Shown here: positions 44,937 through 56,300 of the stretch, in pieces | Numbering within the stretch: the first letter of the stretch is position 1 | Layout: each line of letters begins with the position of its first letter | DNA from: an uncultured Fodinibius sp. | GTDB taxonomy: Bacteria > Bacteroidota > Rhodothermia > Balneolales > Balneolaceae | Length of the DNA stretch: 64,000 bases | Direction of reading: 5' to 3' | NCBI GenBank assembly: GCA_913056235.1 | Contig: CAJXMW010000005.1 | Span: 360,212-424,211 of the forward strand | Program-made: the position numbers and the translations under genes | Notes under the pieces: model-generated | The model's input: only the letters and a program-made list of their open reading frames with translations | Databases searched by the model: none | What the model was told of the DNA's origin: nothing

Positions 44937-46670
44937 ATGAATATTTTATCAAAGCTATTAAATTTTCTGCTACTGCAAAACTTTTCCAAGATACTCCGAT
45001 TATCGCTGTTAGTAGCGATGATTTCATTGGTGGCCATACCGTCAGTCGCGCAAGAATCGGGCGTACTAGCCACTAAAGCTGATTCCCTGCGCGGATCCAT
45101 CACGCCACAGCGCGCCTGGTGGGATGTAGTGTATTACGATCTGAATGTGACGATCCAACCGCAAGATTCTGCCATCACCGGCTATAATAACATTACCTAC
45201 CGCGTGGAAAAGGCACCGCGTCAGATGCAAATCGACTTGCAAGATCCCCTACAGATCGATCAAGTGAAACAAAACGGCAAAAGCCTGTCTTTTCATCGCG
45301 TCAAAAACAGCTATGCCTATATGATCGACGTCCCAAGTGACCTAAAAAAAGATTCGCTGTACACCCTTTCCGTTTACTACCATGGGCGACCCAAAGTGGC
45401 ACAGAATCCCCCGTGGGATGGCGGCTTTATCTGGGCTCAGGATTCGCTCGACAATAATTGGGTGGCTACCGCCAACCAGGGACTCGGCGCCAGCGTCTGG
45501 TGGCCCAACAAAGATCATCAAACGGCCGAACCCGACAGCATGAGCATCAATATTACTGTGCCCGACCCCATGGTAAATGTCTCCAATGGGCGACTGCGCG
45601 ACACCACCCACCATGATAACGGTATGACCACTTGGAGCTGGTTCGTATCTAATCCCATAAACAACTACAACGTGGCCGTCAATGCCGGCAACTATGTGAA
45701 TTTCACGAAAACTTTTGATGGCAAGAAAGGTCCCCTGGACCTTAGTTACTGGGTGCTGAAACAAGATCTGGATAAAGCTAAAAAACAATTCCAACAGGTA
45801 AAGCCGATGATGCGCTGTTTCGAGGACTGGTTTGGAGCCTATCCCTTTTATGAAGACAGTTTTAAACTGGTGCAAACACCTCACCTGGGGATGGAGCACC
45901 AAAGTGCCGTAGCCTATGGCAATGGGTTTAAAAACGGTTACATGGGCGAAGATCTGTCAGGCACCGGCTGGGGCCTCAAATGGGATTTCATCATTATCCA
46001 TGAATCCGGTCACGAGTGGTGGGGCAACAATATCACCGGCAAAGATATTGCCGATATGTGGGTACACGAAGGCTTTACCAGCTACTCTGAGTCGATTTAC
46101 ACTGAATGTCGATTTGGAAAAGAGGCCGGAGCTGAATACTCACGTGGGCTGCGGAGCCGTATCCAGAATAAAACGCCTATCACTGGCAAATATGGACTAA
46201 ACAATGAGGGGTCCGGCGATATGTATTACAAAGCACATAACATGCTGCATATGATTCGCCAAATCGTGGCTAACGACTCCACCTGGAAACACATTCTGCG
46301 GGGCCTCCAAAACGAGTTCCATCATCAGACCGTTACTGCGGACCAGGTTGAGCGATATATCATTGAGCATTCAGGGAAGGACTTGGACGACGTCTTCGAC
46401 CAGTACCTTCATTATGCAGATATTCCTTCGTTTCAGTACAAAATCAAAGAGGGCGTGCTACATTACCGCTGGAAGGCAGATGTCTCGCAGTTCGATATGC
46501 CGCTGGAGGCAACACTCAACGATACCAGCAGCTACGAATTTATCTACCCAACGTCGGACCACTGGAAACGGGCTGAGCTGAAACTCGATGAGCCGGCCGA
46601 CTTTTCTGTAAATCCAAATTACTATATTAAAAAAGATAATGTCCAAAAGCCCGACACTCTTAACAGATAG
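44937..46670 (+). CDS. M1-family zinc aminopeptidase
   Basis: 577 residues with an N-terminal hydrophobic signal (about 18-42). M1 layout: beta-sandwich domain, the exopeptidase segment LGMEHQSAVAYGN (variant of GAMEN), HESGHEWW at about 355-362 (zinc His355, His359) and the downstream zinc Glu in HEGFTSYSES. It is short for the family because the C-terminal helical domain is lacking, as in many Bacteroidota M1 proteins. Role: periplasmic or extracellular removal of N-terminal residues. Followed by the histidine kinase after about 40 bases. Confidence 0.92.
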   Translation: MNILSKLLNFLLLQNFSKILRLSLLVAMISLVAIPSVAQESGVLATKADSLRGSITPQRAWWDVVYYDLNVTIQPQDSAITGYNNITYRVEKAPRQMQIDLQDPLQIDQVKQNGKSLSFHRVKNSYAYMIDVPSDLKKDSLYTLSVYYHGRPKVAQNPPWDGGFIWAQDSLDNNWVATANQGLGASVWWPNKDHQTAEPDSMSINITVPDPMVNVSNGRLRDTTHHDNGMTTWSWFVSNPINNYNVAVNAGNYVNFTKTFDGKKGPLDLSYWVLKQDLDKAKKQFQQVKPMMRCFEDWFGAYPFYEDSFKLVQTPHLGMEHQSAVAYGNGFKNGYMGEDLSGTGWGLKWDFIIIHESGHEWWGNNITGKDIADMWVHEGFTSYSESIYTECRFGKEAGAEYSRGLRSRIQNKTPITGKYGLNNEGSGDMYYKAHNMLHMIRQIVANDSTWKHILRGLQNEFHHQTVTADQVERYIIEHSGKDLDDVFDQYLHYADIPSFQYKIKEGVLHYRWKADVSQFDMPLEATLNDTSSYEFIYPTSDHWKRAELKLDEPADFSVNPNYYIKKDNVQKPDTLNR

Positions 46671-46712
46671 TATTTGTTAAGAGATTTAACCCAGGGAAAC
46701 CAAATAGTCCAC

Positions 46713-47783
46713 ATGACGAACAATATTTTTGGAGAACTGAATAGCGACCAAACTCAAGCAGACAGCGGCATTTCGGAGATCATGCTCAAAGCGATTGAGA
46801 CGACCAATGAGATGATCATCGTTACGGATGCGCCTGAACAAATCGGGGACGAAGATATTGTGTTTGTAAACAAGGCCTTCGAGAATGTAACCCAGTATTC
46901 CAGGGAAGAAGTGCTGGGTAAAACGCCCTCGTTTCTGCAGGGGCCCGAAACGGATCGTGATGTGATTGACGACCTTGTTGAAAAGCTCAGCAACGGTAAT
47001 CGCTTTGAGGGCGAAACCTTTAACTATAAAAAAGATGGCACAAAATACCGTGTAAGCTGGAGCATCGATCCTATACGTGACGAAAAGGATGAGATCACTC
47101 ATTTCGTAGCCGTACAGCGGGATATCACCGACGAGTGGGAACGACGCCAGAAAATGCAGGAAATTATTGAAGAACGGGAAACACTGGTTAAAGAAACCCA
47201 TCACCGGATCAAGAATAACCTTGCTACCATTACCGGACTGCTGGAACTCCAAATCATGAAAAGCAATTCTGAATCCGTTCGGGAAGTACTATCAGAAAGT
47301 ATGAATCGAGTAAAGTCCATCGCCTCGATCCATGAAAAGCTATATGAGACGGAAGGACTGGCCAGCATTACCATGGATGTTTATATCAAAGATCTGGTCG
47401 AACAGGTTGGAGAGTCGTTTGATGGAATAGATAATTCGGGCGATGTCAACTTTCAACTGGATCTAAATCCAATATCACTAAAAACTCATCAGGCAGTGCC
47501 CTTGGGCTTGATCATCAACGAGCTTGTTACCAACGCCCAAAAGCACGCTTTTGACGATACGGGAGGCACCATAGCTATTTCATGTGAGGAAAAAGGTGAC
47601 AATACTGTTTGGCTTGAAGTCAGCGACAATGGCAAAGGACTGCCCCAGGACTGGGATCCACAAGCTACCGATTCGCTGGGCGTAAAACTTATCGAAACGC
47701 TCAGTCATCAACTTGAAGCTGATTATAGTTTCAGCTCACAGGATGGCACAACTTTTCAGATGACCTTCCGCAAAGAAACCTGA
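46713..47783 (+). CDS. PAS (LOV-like) sensor histidine kinase of the HisKA_2 type
   Basis: Start set at ATG 46713 (356 residues); an ORF extension from TTG 46674 adds 13 residues. The PAS domain covers about 22-140 and looks like a LOV domain (VNKAFENVTQYSREEVLGK, SFLQGPETD, HFVAVQRDIT), but the photoactive Cys of NCRFLQ is replaced: the segment reads TPSFLQ with Pro72. HisKA_2 has ETHHRIKNNL (phospho-acceptor probably His164), followed by HATPase_c with NELVTNAQKHAF and DNGKGLP. Cytoplasmic; no response regulator adjoins. The signal is unknown. Confidence 0.88.
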   Translation: MTNNIFGELNSDQTQADSGISEIMLKAIETTNEMIIVTDAPEQIGDEDIVFVNKAFENVTQYSREEVLGKTPSFLQGPETDRDVIDDLVEKLSNGNRFEGETFNYKKDGTKYRVSWSIDPIRDEKDEITHFVAVQRDITDEWERRQKMQEIIEERETLVKETHHRIKNNLATITGLLELQIMKSNSESVREVLSESMNRVKSIASIHEKLYETEGLASITMDVYIKDLVEQVGESFDGIDNSGDVNFQLDLNPISLKTHQAVPLGLIINELVTNAQKHAFDDTGGTIAISCEEKGDNTVWLEVSDNGKGLPQDWDPQATDSLGVKLIETLSHQLEADYSFSSQDGTTFQMTFRKET

Positions 47784-47936
47784 TTTTTTTCGCTCGCAAT
47801 ATTTTTTGTAACTGGTTACATCCTACCTCAAATAGTGTGAAGGGTAATTCTTGCCAACAGAAATTCTAATCGAATTATTTCTTGTGTGGTTATCTCGGAT
47901 CACTTAAGTTAGAATTGAATTTAAGAAACACCAGTT

Positions 47937-48014
47937 ATGAAACGAATCGCACGACATATTTTCTGCCTCTGTTGCATGTGCATGCTACGGCCGCATCTGC
48001 AACCGAAGGACTGA
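47937..48014 (+). CDS. 25-residue Cys/Met-rich leader peptide
   Basis: ATG 47937 to TGA 48012-48014. After MKRIARHIF comes the run CLCCMCM (residues 10-16: four Cys and two Met in seven codons), then LRPHLQPKD. It lies about 340 bases before metY, inside otherwise non-coding DNA, and is followed 28 bases later by an intrinsic terminator. The last codons (CCGAAGG, 48003-48009) are complementary to the 5' arm of that terminator. This is the layout of ribosome-mediated attenuation. Expression of the peptide is inferred; no strong Shine-Dalgarno is visible, as is common here. Confidence 0.65.
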   Translation: MKRIARHIFCLCCMCMLRPHLQPKD

Positions 48015-48064
48015 TTCGTGAAATATAGCGAAGATTTTCAGGCCCTTCGGAGATCCCGAAGGGC
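47971..48064 (+). promoter_or_regulatory. attenuator: protector hairpin, antiterminator pairing and intrinsic terminator
   Basis: Terminator: GCCCTTCGG (48042-48050), loop AGATC, CCGAAGGGC (48056-48064), then TTTTTT. Antiterminator: CCGAAGG (48003-48009) can pair with CCTTCGG (48044-48050), helped by CTG 48011-48013 with CAG 48039-48041. Protector-like hairpin: GTTGCA (47971-47976, over the Cys codons) with TGCAAC (47998-48003), extended by ATGC 47982-47985 with GCAT 47993-47996. It overlaps the antiterminator strand by one base. A ribosome held on the Cys/Met run would leave 48003-48009 free, favouring read-through; one at the stop codon would cover it, favouring termination. Confidence 0.6.
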
Positions 48065-48101
48065 TTTTTTGTTATCATTGTTCTTTTTGACGTATTGAAC
48101 A

Positions 48102-48218
48102 CTCTTATCAAGAAAGGCTGAGGGATTAGGCCCGATGACGCCTTAGCAACCGTCCAGCGTAGTTTTCTGCGCGGGAAAGGTGCTACTTCCTGCTCCGGTA
48201 CACGGAGAAAGATGAGAG
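48102..48218 (+). ncRNA. SAM-I (S-box) riboswitch
   Basis: P1 CTCTTATC (48102-48109) pairs with GATGAGAG (48211-48218). Conserved core blocks are present in order: AAGAAAGGCTGAGGGA, GGCCCGATGA, CC-x-AGCAACC, a variable P3, AAAGGTGCTA, TTCC-TGCTCC and GAAAGATGAGAG. This is the class I S-adenosylmethionine aptamer. It lies directly upstream of metY and, with the terminator that follows, should switch the operon off when SAM is abundant. Confidence 0.95.
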
Positions 48219-48255
48219 AATTGGCTTCCACCCTCATGGTGGGTTTAACGCAAGC

Positions 48256-48314
48256 AAGCCTCTTCTAAGATCTTTTTCTCCTTACCGGACACGGATCTTG
48301 GAAGAGGCTTTTTT
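48256..48314 (+). terminator. riboswitch-controlled terminator before metY
   Basis: AAGCCTCTTC-T-AAGATC (48256-48272) pairs with GATCTT-G-GAAGAGGCTT (48294-48310) and is followed by TTTT. GGCTT at 48223-48227, next to the 3' strand of P1, can pair with AAGCC 48256-48260 and so could belong to an antiterminator. The metY start is 43 bases further on. Confidence 0.88.
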
Positions 48315-48332
48315 GTTTGCAATAAACTTTAA

Positions 48333-49685
<1,353 letters not shown>

Positions 49686-49691
49686 CCATCC

Positions 49692-49723
49692 ATCCTATCC
49701 CCCTTTCAAGGGGGATTTAGGAT
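49692..49723 (+). repeat. nested palindrome between metY and metX
   Basis: TCCCCCTT (49698-49705) and AAGGGGGA (49708-49715) form the inner stem with a TC loop; ATCCTA (49692-49697) and TAGGAT (49718-49723) form an outer stem with two bases bulged. No T run follows, so it probably does not end transcription; it could adjust metX expression or be a dispersed repeat. Confidence 0.5.
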
Positions 49724-49779
49724 AAGGTTACAAATAACATGGAAGCTGTTAACAGCCAAAGACGTTTAGGATAACAGTA

Positions 49780-50826
49780 ATGGCTAATAAAGAAACACAT
49801 ACATTCGAAACTCCTTTTGTGACCGAGAGCGGTGCGACCATTCCGCAACCGACCATCGCCTGGCAGAGCTGGGGAGAGTTGAACCAAGGCCGTGACAACG
49901 TGGTGCTGGTATGTCACGCGCTCACCGGCAATACATCAGCAGATGAATGGTTTGGCGGACTATTTGGTAACGGCAACGTCCTTGATCCTGATAAGCACTT
50001 TATCATTTGTCCCAATGTGCTGGGCAGCTGTTACGGGACTACCGGTCCAATCTCAAAAAATCCGGCAACGGGACAGCCCTACCGCGCCAATTTCCCCGAA
50101 GTGACTATTCGTGACATGGTTCGCCTGCAGCAGCAACTACTGAACGAACTCGACATCACCGGCATCAAGAAAGTTATCGGTGGCTCGATGGGCGGAATGC
50201 AGTCACTGGAATGGTGTCTCATGGACGACCGACCGCAATCGGCTGTATTAATGGGGATGGGTAAACATCACCGTCCCTGGGCCATCGGTATCAGTCACAC
50301 CCAGCGGCAGGCTATCTACAACGATCCTGACTGGGATGGTGGTTTTTACTCCGAGGACCAGCAACCTAAGGAAGGATTAGCCCTGGCCCGCATGATTGCC
50401 ATGAACAGCTACCGATCGCCCAGCGATTTTGATGCAAAATTCAGCCGGCGTAAACACGATGGAAATCAGCAGTTCGAAGTTGAATCGTATCTCAGCTATC
50501 AAGGAAAAAAGCTGGTTGACCGCTTTGATGCTGTATCCTACGTGCGGCTGACTCAGGCGATGGACTCCCACGACATTTCGCGAGGGCGGCCCAATTATAA
50601 AACAGTTACTCAACAGCTGGATATTCCCATCACCATTGTAGGTATCGACAGTGACATGCTGTACCCTCCAGCTGAATGTCGAGAATTAGCTGAACTATTA
50701 CCTCAAGCACGTTACAAAGAGCTGCAATCGCCACACGGCCACGATGCATTCCTGATCGAATTTGATCAGCTCAATGAGATTCTTCAATCATCAAAACCGA
50801 AATTATCATCACGAACCACCAATTAA
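49780..50826 (+). CDS. metX: homoserine O-acetyltransferase
   Basis: 348 residues, alpha/beta-hydrolase fold. Nucleophile Ser in GGSMGGMQSLEW, oxyanion area CHALTGN, Asp in GIDSDMLYPP and His in SPHGHDAFLIE make the MetX triad. Makes O-acetylhomoserine, the substrate of MetY. Lies 94 bases after metY and 5 bases before thrA. Confidence 0.95.
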   Translation: MANKETHTFETPFVTESGATIPQPTIAWQSWGELNQGRDNVVLVCHALTGNTSADEWFGGLFGNGNVLDPDKHFIICPNVLGSCYGTTGPISKNPATGQPYRANFPEVTIRDMVRLQQQLLNELDITGIKKVIGGSMGGMQSLEWCLMDDRPQSAVLMGMGKHHRPWAIGISHTQRQAIYNDPDWDGGFYSEDQQPKEGLALARMIAMNSYRSPSDFDAKFSRRKHDGNQQFEVESYLSYQGKKLVDRFDAVSYVRLTQAMDSHDISRGRPNYKTVTQQLDIPITIVGIDSDMLYPPAECRELAELLPQARYKELQSPHGHDAFLIEFDQLNEILQSSKPKLSSRTTN

Positions 50827-50831
50827 CCCCA

Positions 50832-53240
50832 ATGTCAACACTCGAAACTCATATACTTAAATTTGGCGGATCCTCCCTTCAATCCCCCGAACTTATACAA
50901 CAATCGGCGCAAATCGTTACCGACCGCATGGAGTCTGCAAGCCCTGTTGTGGTTGTATCAGCCGTCGGCGGCGTAACCGACGCTCTTATCCAGCTTGCAG
51001 ACAACCTGCTTGATGGTAAACCCGCACCAAATCAAATCCAGGAAATCGAAGATAAACACCTGGAGCTTTTCGATGAGCTTCTAACGCCTGTTCATCCGCA
51101 GCGCAGCGATTTACAAGAACTCTTCAACGATTTACAGTCGGTAATTGAGAATCAGGAACTGAGAGAGGGAAATCCGCATGCATGGAAAGATCAGGTTCTC
51201 TCCTTTGGAGAACGCGCCTCGGCCCGCATTTTTGCCGCCGTACTTTCGCAGCAGGATCAAAAAGCCAGCCCATTCGAGGCGCATCATTTTGTCAAGACTG
51301 ACTCAACTTTTGGTCAGGCTCGCGTGAATCCCGAGCTAACGCGCAAACTGGTGCGCGAATACATCGACAGCACGCAGTCCATCCCTGTAATAACCGGTTT
51401 TATCGGATCCAATACCGACCAGCAGATTACTACGCTTGGCCGTTCGGGTTCCGACTACACCGCTGGGCTCATTGCCGATGCGCTAGATGCCGATCACCTG
51501 GAAATTTGGACCGACGTCAACGGCGTGCTGACGGCCGACCCGCAGTGGGTACCCACGGCTGAGCCCATTCAGCAGCTCAGTTTCGGGGACATTACCGAAC
51601 TTTCGGCGCACGGGGCCAAGGTTATTCATCCACAGACCATTCGTCCCATTCAGCATCAGGACACCTCCGTGCTGGTCAAAAATACCTTCAATCCACTGCA
51701 TCCCGGCACGCTCATTACCTCGGGATACCAATCCAACGGTTCACTCAAGACGATCACTGTCACAGGACCGTTTGTCCGCATCCAGGTGGATGACAAGCAC
51801 GCCTATGATCTGCTGTCAAAGCTGCACAATTGGCGGGACGATCGTCCCGATGCAGAGGCAATCGGATTCAGGCGTACTTCCGACTTCGAGCCTGCACGGT
51901 TCCTGCTGCAGAAATCATTTTTCGACCAAATTTCGGATCAACTGGCAGACTGGGCGGGCGATAAGAATATTGTCCTTGATCTGCAGGGCGATCTCTATAA
52001 AGTTAAAAAGTTTAGTAATCACTTTGGCGACGAAGAAAAACTAACAACACGCATCTGGAACCTGTTGTCATCAAACGGGCTTCAGCCGATCGCGAGTGAT
52101 CGTAACCGTGATGAACGATTCATCTCGTTTCTATTTAAAAAGGCAGATGCCCAGCGCGCCGCCCGCTTGCTCAATGACTACCTGCAGGGTGATCAAATTG
52201 TGGTGGATCTATTTGTGGCGGGCACCGGCGCTGTGGGACAAACCCTGCTGGAGAAACTAAAGAGCCTGGAACCCAATGGACTGCACTTTCGTCTGCTCGG
52301 AGCTTGTAACAGCCGGAAAACCCTTTGGGATCAGGACTGTTTTAACCTGCAATCAGACCTGGACTGGACCGAAGCAAAACCGACAAACTGGAATCGCCTT
52401 ACGCAGCAACTCACGCAGCCACATCACCATAATCTAATTTTTGTAGATGCCACCGGTAGCGAACAGGTGGCTCGGCTCTATCCCGAACTGCTCGAAAGCG
52501 GCCTGCATATCGTCACCCCAAGCAAGCTGGCCAACACTTTTGAGCAATCCTATTTTGATGAACTACAATCGCTCGTCGATGAGCAGCAAACATCCTTCCG
52601 CTATGAGACGACTGTCGGAGCCGGGTTGCCGGTTATTTCAACGCTCGAAGATCTCACATCCGGCGGAGACCAAGTCAACGAAATATCTGGTGTTGTTTCC
52701 GGTACGATGACGTACCTATTCAATCAGCTCGAAGAGGGAGTTCCGTTCAGCGAAGCCGTTATTGACGCCCGCGAAAAAGGCTATGCCGAACCGGATCCCC
52801 GCGATGACCTGTCCGGAGAAGACGTAGCCCGCAAGTTCCTGACGCTGGCACGCACACTGGGGCTCAAAATTGAGCGTGACGAACTGGATGTCGAATCTCT
52901 CATCCCCAAAGAGCTCAGTAGCGTAGACCAGCCAACGTTTTTGCGTAACTTGAGTCAATATGATGAAGAGTGGGAACAGCAAATTCAAGCAGCCCAAAAA
53001 CGCGGGGAGACGCTGCGATACACTGGCCGCCTGGTGGATGGCGCTATTTCCATCGGCATAGAATCTGTTCCAAAAGACTCTCCACTGGGACAACTGAAAG
53101 GAACCGACAACCTGATTCAAATATTTTCCGATTTATACAATCAAACGCCGCTGGTTATTCAGGGGGCGGGAGCCGGAAAAGAAGTGACTGCTGCCGGCGT
53201 ACTGGCCGATATCCTTAAAACGGCAAAATCATTTTCGTGA
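50832..53240 (+). CDS. thrA: bifunctional aspartate kinase / homoserine dehydrogenase
   Basis: 802 residues. The aspartokinase domain (about 5-290) begins ILKFGGSSLQ and contains TLGRSGSDYTAGLIADAL; a regulatory stretch follows (about 300-445); the homoserine dehydrogenase domain starts at DLFVAGTGAVGQTLLEKL (NAD(P)-binding GxGxxG) and ends near 800 with the DPRDDLSGEDVARKFLTLAR block. Supplies homoserine to MetX. The operon position under SAM control suggests this copy is devoted to methionine rather than threonine (inference). Five bases after metX. Confidence 0.95.
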   Translation: MSTLETHILKFGGSSLQSPELIQQSAQIVTDRMESASPVVVVSAVGGVTDALIQLADNLLDGKPAPNQIQEIEDKHLELFDELLTPVHPQRSDLQELFNDLQSVIENQELREGNPHAWKDQVLSFGERASARIFAAVLSQQDQKASPFEAHHFVKTDSTFGQARVNPELTRKLVREYIDSTQSIPVITGFIGSNTDQQITTLGRSGSDYTAGLIADALDADHLEIWTDVNGVLTADPQWVPTAEPIQQLSFGDITELSAHGAKVIHPQTIRPIQHQDTSVLVKNTFNPLHPGTLITSGYQSNGSLKTITVTGPFVRIQVDDKHAYDLLSKLHNWRDDRPDAEAIGFRRTSDFEPARFLLQKSFFDQISDQLADWAGDKNIVLDLQGDLYKVKKFSNHFGDEEKLTTRIWNLLSSNGLQPIASDRNRDERFISFLFKKADAQRAARLLNDYLQGDQIVVDLFVAGTGAVGQTLLEKLKSLEPNGLHFRLLGACNSRKTLWDQDCFNLQSDLDWTEAKPTNWNRLTQQLTQPHHHNLIFVDATGSEQVARLYPELLESGLHIVTPSKLANTFEQSYFDELQSLVDEQQTSFRYETTVGAGLPVISTLEDLTSGGDQVNEISGVVSGTMTYLFNQLEEGVPFSEAVIDAREKGYAEPDPRDDLSGEDVARKFLTLARTLGLKIERDELDVESLIPKELSSVDQPTFLRNLSQYDEEWEQQIQAAQKRGETLRYTGRLVDGAISIGIESVPKDSPLGQLKGTDNLIQIFSDLYNQTPLVIQGAGAGKEVTAAGVLADILKTAKSFS

Positions 53241-53342
53241 TAGATTTAAAACACACATTAAATGACCTAATTAATTTAGGTATTTAAAATAAATTACTTA
53301 ACCTTATTGCGTTTTTAGTCTCATAAATAAAAAAATACTATC

Positions 53343-56300
53343 ATGGCATCCGACCAAGGCTTGTATCAATCCAAACACGAACACGATGCATGTGGAATGG
53401 GATTTGTCGTCAATATCAATGGACGACAATCCCACAAGATTGTGCAGCAAGCACTGACCGTGCTACATAACCTGGATCATCGGGGCGCGACCGGCAGCGA
53501 AGCCAACACCGGCGACGGGGCAGGAATCCTGATGCAGATCCCACACAAATTTCTGGAACACTCCTGCCGCGGACTGGGCTTCAAGCTACCACGGCCCGGC
53601 CAATATGGCGTGGGGATGCTCTTTTTACCTCCCGATCGAGAAGACCGGCTGCCCTGCGAAGAGGTGGTCGAAGATATTGTAGAAGACGAAGGTCTTGAGG
53701 TTTTGGGATGGCGCAAAGTACCCACCGATAATTCTTACCTGGGCGACTCGGCCAAAGATGCAGAACCGTCGGTCCGTCAGATCTTTGTGAGTCGCAGCCG
53801 GGATATTTCTACCGATCTCGATTTTGAACGCAAGCTCTATGTAATTCGTCGGCGTGCCAGCAAGGCCATTGCGGAGAGCAATCTCACCGATAAGGATTAT
53901 TTCTACATTCCCAGCTTGTCATCTCGCACGATCATATATAAAGGGATGCTGACCCCTACCCAGCTCAAAGATTTTTACCCGGATTTGACTGACTATCGAC
54001 TGGAAACCGGTCTGGCGCTCATTCACTCTCGATTTAGCACCAACACCTTTCCCAGCTGGGAGCTGGCCCACCCCTATCGCTACCTGATTCATAACGGGGA
54101 AATTAATACCATGCGCGGCAATCAGAATGCTATGCATGCCCGCGAAGCGCAGCTGGGCTCTCAACTTTTTGGGGATAATCTTGACGACCTGACGCCCATC
54201 ATACAGGAAGGCGGCAGCGACTCGGCCAAGTTCGACAACTGCCTGGAATTCCTGCGGCTCAGCGGGCGCTCACTTCCCCACGCGATGATGATGATGATTC
54301 CCGAGCCCTGGGAAAAGCACGAGTCGATGGATGAAGATCTGAAGGCTTTTTACGAATATCACAGCTGCATTATGGAGCCGTGGGACGGCCCCGCATCAAT
54401 CGCTTTCACCGACGGTAAAATGGTGGGCGCCACCCTCGACCGCAACGGATTGCGTCCATCGCGTTATTATGTGACCAACGACGATACAGTAGTGCTGGCC
54501 TCGGAAGTGGGAGTTCTTGATATTCCCCCGGAAGACGTGGTGTACAAAGACCGTCTGCAGCCCGGACGTATGCTGCTCGTTGATACCGAGGAGGGCCGCA
54601 TCAAAAGTGATGAAGAAATTAAACAACAAATTGCCAACGAGCACCCTTACCGGGAGTGGCTGGATGATAACCTGGTCGATTTCAAGGATTTACCATTTGA
54701 ATTCGAGGATGAGCTCAGCATTCCCCATGAGGAGATTATACACCGGCAAAAAGTATTCGGCTACACCTATGAAGATCTGAATATCAACGTGGGACCCATG
54801 GCCGAAGATATGCTGCAGCCGGTGGGAGCGATGGGCAATGATGCCCCGATTGCGGTGCTCTCCAATGAGCCACAACTGCTATATAATTACTTCAAGCAGC
54901 TGTTTGCGCAGGTCACCAATCCACCGATCGACCCCATTCGTGAAAAACTAATTACCTCGACGGAAACAACGCTCGGATCAGAGGGCAACATCCTTGATCC
55001 CCAACCGGATTCTTGTCGCCAGATCAAACTTGATACCCCGATCCTGAAAAACGAAGAGCTGGCCAAGCTCAAAAATATTAATATGTCAGGCTTCAAGAGT
55101 AAAACCTTACCCATTTTATTTGATGTAAATAGCGGTGGGGATGGACTTGAAGAGGCATTGGATCAACTTTTTGAGCAGGCCGACCAAGCCATCGACAACG
55201 GCACCAATATCCTGATACTCTCTGACCGCGACTTTGACCAGCAGAAAGCACCCATCCCTGCCCTGCTGGCCGTTGCCGGACTGCATCACCACCTGATCCG
55301 AAAAGGCACACGCACCGAGGTGGGCATTGTGCTGGAATCAGGCGAACCACGCGAAACGCATCATTTTTGTACGCTTTTGGGATACGGCGTCGAAGGGATT
55401 AATCCCTACATGGCGTACGAGAGCCTGCACGATCTGATCGAGCAGGATCATCTGGAAATGTCTTTCGAACGCGCCCAGCGTGGATACAACAAGGCTGTAG
55501 TCAAAGGCATCGTAAAAGTGATGTCGAAGATGGGCATCTCGACGATTAAATCTTATCGCGGGGCCCAGATATTTGAAGCACTCGGCATCGACAAGGATGT
55601 TATTGACAAATATTTTACCTGGACTGATTCGCGTATCGGCGGTGTAGATCTCGACACCATTGCGCAGGAAGCCAAAATGCGGCACCGCCGCGCTTATCCC
55701 AACTACAAGACCAACGGACAAGTATTAGACGAAGGTGGCCAATACAAGTGGCGAAAGGGAAGCGAGTATCACGCCTACAACCCCAAGACCGTGCACACGC
55801 TACAGCTGGCTACCAAGAACGGAGACTATCAACTCTATAAAGAATACACAGAGCTCATCAACGAGCAGGATGATCCCCCGCCGAACCTGCGCTCACTGCT
55901 GGATTTTGACTTTGACGAATCCGAATCCATTCCACTGGAAGAAGTAGAACCCGTCGAAGAAATTTGCAAACGCTTCAAAACCGGGGCCATGTCGTACGGC
56001 TCCATCAGTGAGGAGACCCACGAGACACTAGCCATTGCGATGAACCGCATCGGTGGCAAGAGCAATACCGGTGAAGGCGGTGAAGATCCCAAACGCTACA
56101 CGCCCGATCCCAATGGCGACTCGCGGCGAAGCTCCATCAAACAAGTGGCCTCGGGACGCTTTGGCGTCACCAGCGAGTACCTGACTGAAAGCGAAGAAAT
56201 ACAGATCAAAATGGCGCAGGGAGCCAAACCCGGCGAAGGCGGCGAACTGCCTGGGCGAAAGGTCTATCCCTGGATTGCTGACGTCCGACTCTCGACACCC

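Noticed and set aside
47935..48237. 100-codon minus-strand frame across the leader and riboswitch region
   Set aside because: It covers the SAM-I riboswitch and the attenuator on the opposite strand and has no protein-like pattern; the RNA features explain the sequence.
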